This document shows positions 1-6,475 of a stretch of 9,241 nt of DNA, in pieces (within the stretch, counting starts at the first letter, position 1; each line of letters starts with the position of its first letter). Source of the stretch: JAIVGZ01 sp964552205 (GTDB lineage: Bacteria > Pseudomonadota > Gammaproteobacteria > Natronospirales > JAIVGZ01); the NCBI GenBank assembly GCA_964552205.1, contig CAZKFT010000060.1, positions 1 through 9,241 of the forward strand, written 5' to 3'. The notes below the pieces were generated by a model. It was not told the DNA's origin and did not search any database. It saw only the letters and a list, made by a program, of their open reading frames with translations. Made by a program: the position numbers and the translations under genes.

Positions 1-3000
1 GTAACAGCGACACGGTCATTGGTAGTGGTGCGACCTACACGCTGACCAACGCGACTCCGGATGCTGGCACCAACGGCACGGTGAGCTGGACTTCGATCGA
101 GAACATCACCGATGCCACGGGTACGGTGGACTTCCAGGTCTCGGGCAGCGTGACGGGTGATGTCACCGCCGCAGTCCTCATTTACAGCACCTATGCCGCT
201 GATCTGACGCTGGATGTGACCAACGGCACGCTCACGGGTGCGGGTGGCACGGTAATAGCCAATACGATCAACGCCAACGCCGGTCAGACCAACACGGTCA
301 CGGGTACGGGCGAGACCTATCTGCTCACCGACGGTACTCCGGACGCGGGCTCCTCGAACGGCTACGCATGGACCGCGTTCCAGAACATCAATGATGCCAC
401 GGGCACAGTGGACTTCCAGGCCTCGGGCAGTGTCTCGGGCAATGTGACGGCGGACACGCTGGACTACAGCGGAGTCGCCGGGCCAATCACCGTCAATTTG
501 CAGGCGGGCACCGCAAACCAGATTGGCGGCAACTTCAGTGGCCTGGGCAACCTGATCGGCAGCCTCGGCGCCGACACGCTGATTGGCGCGGATGGCGCAA
601 ACACCTGGACGGTGAATGTCGACAATGGTGGTGACGTCAACGGTGTCACCTTCAGCTCAATCGAGAACTTGGTAGGTGGCTCGAATACCGACCTGTTCAA
701 CCTGTCGGCCGGCGTGACAAGCATCACCGGCATGGGCAACACCGACACCGTCGCAATCGTGGGCTCGTTCACCAACCCGGTGACCACGCTGACGCTGGAT
801 GTCGAGAACATCACCAATGCGGCAGCCGAGACGGTGACCGTCACCAATCTCGTCATCAACAACGCGAATGCCATCGGTTCACTGGCCAACCCTCTGTTGA
901 TTGATGTCGACCAACTCGACATCGTCGGTGCGGTCGCGGGTGGCGCCTTCATCGACGAGATGAACGCACTCACGCTGGGTACCATCAACATCACCACGGG
1001 CGTCTTTGATCTCTTCGCGCTGGGCACAGTGACCACGACCGGCATCACCGCCAATGGAGGGCTGACCATCTTTGCGCCGACCGTGATTGCCAGCGGCACC
1101 CTAACGACCGCAGGCACCAACCTGACCATCGACGGCGACCTCGCCATGAGCGCGGCCACCACGCTGGAGACGGGCGCGGGCGCGGGCGATATCTTGGTCA
1201 CTGGCGCGACGACGGGTGCGTTTACCCTGACCCTCAATGCTGGCTTGGGCGGCATCGACCTGCAGGGCGCGGTCGGCACTGCCGGTACGCCAGTCGGCAT
1301 CCTGCTGGCGAATGCCGCAGGCACGACCATCTTCGGCAGCACCGTGAATGCGGCGTCCGTCACCACGAATGCGGGCGGCACCACACAGCTCTTCAATGAT
1401 GTCACCACGGTTGGCGCGCAGACCTACAACGACGCGGTGACACTGGCTGCAAGCCTGGATCTGACTGCCACGACGGTGCAGTTCGCCAGCACGCTCAACG
1501 GCGGCGGCTTCGATGTGTTCATCAATGCAGCGCTTGACCTGGATGATGCGGCGACCAACCTCGGCCTGTTCGAGGTCACCGGCACCGCCAACCTGGGTGC
1601 GGATGTCACCAGCACTGGCGCGCAGACCTACAACGATGTGGTCACATTGTCCGGTGGCGATCGTATCCTGACGGCCCCGGGCCAGTTCGTAGATATCTAT
1701 GGCCTCAACGGCGGCGGCAGCAGCCTGACGGTGAACGGCGAGTTGGGCGTGTTCGATGACTTCACCAACCTGAACCACCTGGTGGCGAACGGCAGCACCT
1801 ACTTTGAGGCGAATGTCACGACGGCGGGCAACCAGACCTATCAGGGCTTCGTCATCATGGGTGCGGACCCGACCCTGACCGCCGGTGGGACTGTCACCTT
1901 CAACAGCGCGGTGGACGATCCGTTCAACCTTGTGGTGTCGGGCGCGGCGGTGGTGTTCAACGGCTTCGTCGGTGGCACCAACGCACTGACCAGCCTGACC
2001 GTGAGTGGTGCAACCGCGATCAATGGTGGCTTCGTCGAGACCACCGGCGCACAGACTTATAATGGTGCGGTGACGCTGGGCGCGGCTACACAGCTGTTCG
2101 GTTCCACCATCCAATTCGTGATGGGTCTGAACGGCGGCGGCAACGGCCTCGACATCTTCGGCAATCTGGATTTGGATGATGACGTGCTCAACCTGACCTC
2201 CATCTCGGTCAGCGGCGCGACCAACCTCGGTGGTGATGTCACGACCTCCGGCCTCAATACCTTTACTGGCCTGGTCACGCTCTCGGGCGGTGACCGCAGC
2301 ATCACGGGCACGACCACGAACTTCGTGGCAGGTGTCGTCGGCGGTGGCAACAGCCTGAGCATCACCGGTCACATGGACCTCGACGGACCCATCACCGGCG
2401 TCAACAACCTGTTCGTTGGCGGGGATTCCGACCTCGGTGCAGATGTGACCACGACCGGCTTGCAGACCTACGCTGGCGCGGTCGTACTGTCCGGTGGCAA
2501 TCGCATCCTGACGGGTACGACGGTGCGCTTCATGACCTCGCTGGACGGTGGCGCCAACGGCCTGACCGTGGGCGGCGATCTTGACCTCGACGGCCCGGCG
2601 ACCAACCTCGCCTTCCTGACGGTCAACGGTGCGTCCAATCTGGGTGCCAATGTCACCAGCACCGGTTTGCAGACCTACACTGGCACAGTGTCCCTGACGG
2701 GCGGTGACCGGATTCTGACCGGCAGCACGGTGAACTTCATCGCCGGCGTCGCGGGTGGTGGCAACAGCCTGAGCATCATGGCCGACCTCGACCTGGATGG
2801 CCCGATTACGGGAGTCAACAACCTCTCAGTCGCCGGCCAGTCCAACTTGGGCGCGGATGTCACCACAACAGGCACGCAGACTTACACGGGTTCGGTAGTC
2901 CTCTCGGGCGGCGTGCGCATGCTGACTGGTACAACGATGACCTTCACCGATGTTGTCACTGGCGATGGGCTTATCGTGAACGGCGCAGTGGCCATCAACG

Positions 3001-5414
3001 GCGGCGTGGTCAATACGACAGGCATTCAGACCTACAACGGCACCGTGACACTTGGCGCGGCGACGGCACTTACCGGCACCACCGTCACCTTCAACGACGC
3101 CGTGACGGGCTCTGACCTCACGGTCACCGGCGCGGCGGTCCTTGGGGCGGGCACAGTCAATACCACTGGCTTCCAGCTATACAACGGCACCATGACGCTC
3201 ACCAGCGCCAATGCCCTGGTGGCGGGCACCAACTTGGCGGTGACCGGCACGGTCAACGGTGCCTTTGACCTCAGCCTGCAGGCCGGCGGTACGCTGAATC
3301 TCCAGGCCGCGGTCGGCGATACCACAGCGCTGGCGAGCCTGGTGGTGAATGGCGCGACGACGGCACGCTTCGGCGCCAATGTCACAACCACCGGCGTACA
3401 GACGGTGACCGCGACCACCATCCAGACCAACGGCACGCATACGACCAACGGCGCGAACATCCTGTTCACGGGCAATCTGTTCCTGCAGGCAGCCACGGTC
3501 CTCAACACCGGTGCCGGCGCAGGCAACATCACGGTCACCGGGACGGTGGACGGCGGACGCATCCTGGCGCTGAATGCCGGCACCGGTAATATCAATCTGC
3601 AGGGTGTGGTCGGTGGCGGCACGGCGCTGAACAACCTGACCGTTGTGAGTGCGACTACCGCGCGCTTCGGGGCCAATGTGACCACCGCCGGTGCGCAGGA
3701 CATCACAGCGGGGACGGTGCGGACCAATGGAGTTCACACCACAGGCAACGCCAACCTCACGGTAACGGGCAACCTCTTCTTGGAGGCTGCCACCACCCTA
3801 GACACGGGTGCGGGCGCAGGCAACATCACCGTGACCGGCACTACCGATGGCGCCCAGACGCTGACGCTGAACGCGGGTACGGGCAGCACCGACTTGCAGG
3901 GGGCTGTGGGCGGCGGTACGGTGCTGACCAGCCTTACCGTCACCAGTGCGACCAACGCGCGCTTCGGCGCCAATGTAACGACGGCCGGCACACAGGTCTT
4001 CACCGCGGGTACGGTCCAGACCAACGGCACGCACACGACCACGAATGCGGCGATCACTGTCAATGGCGCACTGGCCGCGCAGTCGGCGACCACGCTGTCC
4101 AACGGCACAGGCACCACGACCCTGAATGCCGTCAGCGGCACCACGCTCACGCTCCAGAACGCGGGCACCGTGAGCCTGAACGGCACCATGACCCTGAACA
4201 CGCTCAACGTGGCAGGTGTGACCGGCGCCGTTACCTTGGCCGGTGCTACCACGATCAACACCAACAATACGGCGCTGAACTTCGCCAACGCGAGTGGCAT
4301 CAACGGTGCGCAGACGCTGACCATCAATACCGGCACGGGTACGGTCAGTCTGACCAACACGGGCACCGGCACGGCGCTGGCCTCGTTGACCATCGACGGT
4401 GGCGCGATTACCTTGCAGGCGGTCACAACAGCGGGTGCGCAGGCCTACACTGGCGCGACCACGCTGAACGGCAACATCACGACGGCCACGGGCAGTGTGA
4501 CCTTTAATCGTGCGGTCACGCTGGGTGCCAGTGTGACCATCTCGGCACCGGCCGCGGCCAGCGATGTGACCTTCGCCGGCACGCTGAACGGCGCCTTCAA
4601 CCTGACCATCAACGCGGGTGATGGCGATGTGAACTTCAACGCCCAGGTGGGTGGCATCACACCGCTGACTAGCCTGACGGTAACCGCGGGCAACACATCC
4701 ATTCACATCCTGGACGGCGTCATCACCAGCGGGGTGCAGGAGTACACCGGACGCGCTGTGGTGAACGGTGAGCTCATAGGTAGTGCCATCATCTTCAACG
4801 GCGTGGTCGTAGTGGATGCCGGTGGGATTGCCACCATCATCTCCGACACCGTCGACTTCAACGGTGGCGCCAACAGTCTGCTGGGTTCGGGCGAACTGAA
4901 CATTGTGCCGGCGACGGACGGTGCAACGATTGGTATCGGTGGTGCCGGGTCCAACCTCATCCTGAATGGCGCGGCGATGAGTGGCTTTGATGGCATCCTG
5001 GTCATCGGTGCCACGGGCATCGTCAATGGTCAGGTTGACTTCAATACGCTTGAAGTTGTCGCAGGAGAGACCACGCTCAATGAGACCATTGCGGTCAGTG
5101 ATCAGGGCACTCTCATCATCTTCGTGAACGGCAGCTTCGTGATGGAGCAGGGTNNNNNNNNNNNNNNNNNNNNNNNNNNNNNNNNNNNNNNNNNNNNNNN
5201 NNNNNNNNNNNNNNNNNNNNNNNNNNNNNNNNNNNNNNNNNNNNNNNNNNNNNTGTTCGAGGAGATCGCGCTCTACGCGGTCGAACAGGGTCTGACCCTG
5301 CCAGCCGACCAGCGCGAGGACGATGAGTGCGACCCAGACGATCCGGACTGCGATACGATGTTCGGCCTGGACCTGGAAGAGGGCGAGCCCATCGCCCTGC
5401 TGGACGCGGCCTGA
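1..5414 (+). CDS. Giant repeat adhesin, filamentous-hemagglutinin / two-partner-secretion type (5' partial, with internal assembly gap)
   Basis: The frame is open from the first complete codon at position 3 to TGA at 5412-5414, so the true start lies upstream and the in-frame GTG at 81 is only an internal Val. About 1,717 residues are visible before the N gap and 52 after it. The sequence is Gly/Thr/Asn/Val/Ala-rich, of low complexity and tandemly repeated. The motif TTxGxQTYxGxVTL recurs about every 50-99 residues, as in beta-helical filamentous-hemagglutinin-like exoproteins. The family is secreted through an outer-membrane TpsB pore and mediates adhesion or aggregation; the TPS domain and signal peptide would be outside the window. 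I see no Lys or Cys before the gap, although the neighbouring genes use both freely. The last 52 residues are very acidic, with one Cys-x6-Cys pair. Joining across the gap is inferred from frame and character. Function, ligand and partner transporter are not visible. Another type of large repeat surface protein remains possible. Confidence 0.85.
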   Translation, partial: NSDTVIGSGATYTLTNATPDAGTNGTVSWTSIENITDATGTVDFQVSGSVTGDVTAAVLIYSTYAADLTLDVTNGTLTGAGGTVIANTINANAGQTNTVTGTGETYLLTDGTPDAGSSNGYAWTAFQNINDATGTVDFQASGSVSGNVTADTLDYSGVAGPITVNLQAGTANQIGGNFSGLGNLIGSLGADTLIGADGANTWTVNVDNGGDVNGVTFSSIENLVGGSNTDLFNLSAGVTSITGMGNTDTVAIVGSFTNPVTTLTLDVENITNAAAETVTVTNLVINNANAIGSLANPLLIDVDQLDIVGAVAGGAFIDEMNALTLGTINITTGVFDLFALGTVTTTGITANGGLTIFAPTVIASGTLTTAGTNLTIDGDLAMSAATTLETGAGAGDILVTGATTGAFTLTLNAGLGGIDLQGAVGTAGTPVGILLANAAGTTIFGSTVNAASVTTNAGGTTQLFNDVTTVGAQTYNDAVTLAASLDLTATTVQFASTLNGGGFDVFINAALDLDDAATNLGLFEVTGTANLGADVTSTGAQTYNDVVTLSGGDRILTAPGQFVDIYGLNGGGSSLTVNGELGVFDDFTNLNHLVANGSTYFEANVTTAGNQTYQGFVIMGADPTLTAGGTVTFNSAVDDPFNLVVSGAAVVFNGFVGGTNALTSLTVSGATAINGGFVETTGAQTYNGAVTLGAATQLFGSTIQFVMGLNGGGNGLDIFGNLDLDDDVLNLTSISVSGATNLGGDVTTSGLNTFTGLVTLSGGDRSITGTTTNFVAGVVGGGNSLSITGHMDLDGPITGVNNLFVGGDSDLGADVTTTGLQTYAGAVVLSGGNRILTGTTVRFMTSLDGGANGLTVGGDLDLDGPATNLAFLTVNGASNLGANVTSTGLQTYTGTVSLTGGDRILTGSTVNFIAGVAGGGNSLSIMADLDLDGPITGVNNLSVAGQSNLGADVTTTGTQTYTGSVVLSGGVRMLTGTTMTFTDVVTGDGLIVNGAVAINGGVVNTTGIQTYNGTVTLGAATALTGTTVTFNDAVTGSDLTVTGAAVLGAGTVNTTGFQLYNGTMTLTSANALVAGTNLAVTGTVNGAFDLSLQAGGTLNLQAAVGDTTALASLVVNGATTARFGANVTTTGVQTVTATTIQTNGTHTTNGANILFTGNLFLQAATVLNTGAGAGNITVTGTVDGGRILALNAGTGNINLQGVVGGGTALNNLTVVSATTARFGANVTTAGAQDITAGTVRTNGVHTTGNANLTVTGNLFLEAATTLDTGAGAGNITVTGTTDGAQTLTLNAGTGSTDLQGAVGGGTVLTSLTVTSATNARFGANVTTAGTQVFTAGTVQTNGTHTTTNAAITVNGALAAQSATTLSNGTGTTTLNAVSGTTLTLQNAGTVSLNGTMTLNTLNVAGVTGAVTLAGATTINTNNTALNFANASGINGAQTLTINTGTGTVSLTNTGTGTALASLTIDGGAITLQAVTTAGAQAYTGATTLNGNITTATGSVTFNRAVTLGASVTISAPAAASDVTFAGTLNGAFNLTINAGDGDVNFNAQVGGITPLTSLTVTAGNTSIHILDGVITSGVQEYTGRAVVNGELIGSAIIFNGVVVVDAGGIATIISDTVDFNGGANSLLGSGELNIVPATDGATIGIGGAGSNLILNGAAMSGFDGILVIGATGIVNGQVDFNTLEVVAGETTLNETIAVSDQGTLIIFVNGSFVMEQGXXXXXXXXXXXXXXXXXXXXXXXXXXXXXXXXXXFEEIALYAVEQGLTLPADQREDDECDPDDPDCDTMFGLDLEEGEPIALLDAA
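3..566 (+). repeat. Adhesin repeat type A, about 94 residues, two copies visible
   Basis: Two related units lie in the adhesin frame. The Thr-Tyr of the motif TYxLTxxTPDAG falls at about 33 and again at about 315, a period of 282 bp (94 residues). Each unit continues with W-T/S-x-x-(E/Q)-N-I-x-DATGTVDFQ-x-SGSV and then a VTA segment. The window begins inside the first copy, so more copies may lie upstream. The second copy runs into a different, non-repeated stretch from about 560. Confidence 0.75.
1419..3173 (+). repeat. Adhesin repeat type B, units of 68-73 residues shortening to 49-50
   Basis: The codon at the Gln of the QTY motif falls at 1419, 1623, 1833, 2052, 2256 (Asn instead of Gln), 2463, 2670, 2877, 3027 and 3174. 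The spacings are 204, 210, 219, 204, 207, 207, 207, 150 and 147 bp. A typical unit reads QTYxGxVxLSGGxRILTG, then a TVxF strand, a GGGNxL turn, DLDLDGP, and an LGADVTTTG strand leading into the next unit. The last two units are about 20 residues shorter because the GGGN-DLDLDGP part is missing. All spacings are multiples of three, consistent with selection on protein length. Confidence 0.85.
3366..4256 (+). repeat. Adhesin repeat type C, 99 residues, two full copies and a diverged third
   Basis: Units begin at the Arg-Phe-Gly-Ala-Asn-Val motif at 3366, 3663 and 3960, exactly 297 bp apart. A unit contains an RFGANVTT strand, a TNGxHTT turn, a GNLFL segment, TTLDTGAGAGNITVTGT, LTLNAGTG and LQGxVGGGTxL. 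The third copy keeps the first third, to about 4050, and then diverges. A related older unit is visible near 1140-1420, with LETGAGAGDILVTG and LQGAVG. The QxYTG motifs at 4440 and 4737 are also 297 bp apart. Confidence 0.8.
5154..5253. other. Assembly gap, 100 N
   Basis: Exactly 100 undetermined bases interrupt the adhesin gene near its 3' end. A run of exactly 100 N is commonly a placeholder for a gap of unknown length, so the missing amount and the frame across it are not known. Of the three forward frames after the gap, only the one ending at 5414 stays open to that point; the other two meet stops within about 75 bases. This supports that tail as coding. Confidence 0.98.
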
Positions 5415-5439
5415 AAAATTGCGACGTGGGTCACGGAAT

Positions 5440-5461
5440 GTCGAACAGTAGTATGTTCGAC
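5440..5461. promoter_or_regulatory. Perfect 8-bp inverted repeat upstream of the FHA-domain gene (possible operator or leader hairpin)
   Basis: GTCGAACA (5440-5447) and TGTTCGAC (5454-5461) are exact reverse complements around the 6-nt centre GTAGTA. The right arm ends 7 nt before the ATG at 5469, next to the GGAG at 5463-5466. There is no T-run on either strand, so it does not look like an intrinsic terminator. A TAGTAT sequence (5449-5454), usable as a -10 box, lies in the centre, but I see no good -35 at the right distance. It may be a regulator site or an RNA hairpin affecting translation start. Confidence 0.45.
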
Positions 5462-5468
5462 TGGAGCC

Positions 5469-6407
5469 ATGAGTACAGGAGCGCACGAGGTGTTTGAAGG
5501 ATTCTTCAAGAAGTTCCGCGGGGGCAAGTCCCAGCCTGCGCTGACGCTGACGGTCAATGGCGTCAAGCTGACCTTTGCATCGGTCAAGGACTTCGAATTC
5601 GCACTTGCCAGCCGCATCGAGGTGCCCGGGAACAAGATTTCCCAGTTGGTGCGCCTGAGCGACGAAGAACTGCTGGCAGAGGTCGAGGGTATCCGCGACG
5701 TCAAACGGCGGTTCGTGTCGGTGCTGCTTCGCTCCATCACCCAAGCCGATTCCATCAGCCATTCGTTGCGGATGTTGGATGCCACGCTGTTCTCGAACGA
5801 CCACAGCTGGCGCCACTTCATCGGCGCCCTCAACGCGGATGACCAGATCCACGATGCCTTCAAACGGGTCGCGCTGGTCAAATACCTACAGTATCTGAAT
5901 GCGCGTCACGAGGTGGTCCGATCCATTTACCGTGATCGGTTGCGGTCTGGTGATAAACCCATGCCGGACGCCTTGGCGGAAAGCGGACGCTTCGTGAACT
6001 TCGCCCGTGTGGATGAGCGCGGCCATGTGTCTTCCACCGCGCAGAACAACGAAGTCACCCGCCTGCCGCGTGGTGAGCAGATTCCGTTGACCGTGCGCGA
6101 AGGGGATGAGGTTTACCTGTTTCTGTCCAAGAAGCAGTACAAATTGCGCCGGAGCGAGAACCTGAAGCTCATTGACGAGAACGGCCATGAGTGGGAGCTA
6201 CACCCGGGCAAGAACATCATTGGCCGGGCGCCGGACGCGGATGTGCGCGTGGGCACGGACAACAAGGACATTTCCCGACGCCACTTGGTCATCGAACTTC
6301 CGGATGATGAATTGGCGCTGCTGACTGATATGTCGTCCTTCGGCACCTTCGTGGATGAGAAGGTCTTGGCCAGACGACGGTCATCTGAGGCAAAATGGTC
6401 GGGGTGA
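5469..6407 (+). CDS. Forkhead-associated (FHA) domain protein, apparently C-terminally truncated
   Basis: A 312-residue soluble protein with no signal peptide or membrane segment. Residues about 225-296 form an FHA domain, a phosphothreonine-peptide-binding fold. The core motif residues are G252-R253, S269-R270-x-H272 and S289-S290-F291-G292-T293. The usual Asn before Gly is Phe here, and the usual VNG turn is VDE. Residues 1-220 are of a kind I do not recognise: a charged, mostly helical-looking region (about 39-160) followed by a segment rich in beta-formers (about 196-222). The final beta strands normally following the GTFVNG turn are missing. The last three residues and the stop codon (6396-6407) are encoded by the complement of the tRNA-Pro 3' end. 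ATG 5469 is chosen because no ATG, GTG or TTG lies in frame between it and the adhesin stop; GGAG is present but only 2 nt away. The gene lies 54 bp after the adhesin, same strand, possibly co-transcribed. A role in signalling or regulation is inferred from the domain alone. Confidence 0.82.
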   Translation: MSTGAHEVFEGFFKKFRGGKSQPALTLTVNGVKLTFASVKDFEFALASRIEVPGNKISQLVRLSDEELLAEVEGIRDVKRRFVSVLLRSITQADSISHSLRMLDATLFSNDHSWRHFIGALNADDQIHDAFKRVALVKYLQYLNARHEVVRSIYRDRLRSGDKPMPDALAESGRFVNFARVDERGHVSSTAQNNEVTRLPRGEQIPLTVREGDEVYLFLSKKQYKLRRSENLKLIDENGHEWELHPGKNIIGRAPDADVRVGTDNKDISRRHLVIELPDDELALLTDMSSFGTFVDEKVLARRRSSEAKWSG

Positions 6408-6472
6408 TAGGATTTGAACCTACGGCCCCTGCGTCCCGAACGCAGTGCTCTACCAGGCTGAGCTACACCCCG
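6396..6472 (-). tRNA. tRNA-Pro, anticodon CGG
   Basis: On the minus strand a full cloverleaf runs from C1 (6472) to an encoded CCA (6398-6396), 77 nt. The acceptor stem CGGGGTG pairs with CACCCCG over 7 bp. The D-arm contains GCTC/GAGC. The anticodon stem CTGCG/CGCAG encloses the loop TTCGGGA, giving anticodon CGG, which reads CCG proline codons. The T-stem GTAGG/CCTAT encloses TTCAAAT. The first base C and discriminator A match bacterial tRNA-Pro. The gene begins 3 nt after the ispB stop codon on the same strand. The 12 bases at its 3' end overlap the convergent FHA-domain gene. I see no separate promoter in the 3' end of ispB and no T-run terminator after the tRNA. Confidence 0.97.
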
Positions 6473-6475
6473 ACA

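Noticed and set aside
552..690. RTX-like calcium-binding nonapeptides (GADTLIGADGAN, then SIENLVGGS)
   Set aside because: Only one degenerate stretch is present without a run of GGxGxDxLx repeats, so a calcium-binding RTX block is not supported.
1419..4740. CRISPR-like array suggested by the regular spacing of similar segments
   Set aside because: The period is 147-297 bp, units keep reading frame and encode related protein throughout, and there are no identical short repeats with unique spacers.
5426..5454. Full sigma70 promoter for the FHA-domain gene using TAGTAT
   Set aside because: The -10-like box is plausible, but sequences at 16-18 nt spacing (such as GTGGGT) do not resemble a -35.
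5440..5461. LexA-type SOS box in the GAAC...GTTC dyad
   Set aside because: The half-sites are separated by 8 nt, not the 4 nt of the GAAC-N4-GTTC box, and the gammaproteobacterial CTGT-N8-ACAG form is absent.
464..5852. Many long minus-strand open frames opposite the adhesin, including one running 3798-5852 through the N gap
   Set aside because: They are Pro/Val/Ala- or Arg/Gly-rich mirror translations of a repetitive high-GC gene, lack ribosome-binding sites and known motifs, and one crosses undetermined bases.
6369..6391. Hairpin between the FHA-domain gene and tRNA-Pro as a terminator (AGACGA/TCATCT)
   Set aside because: The stem needs wobble pairs and no T-run follows in either direction.
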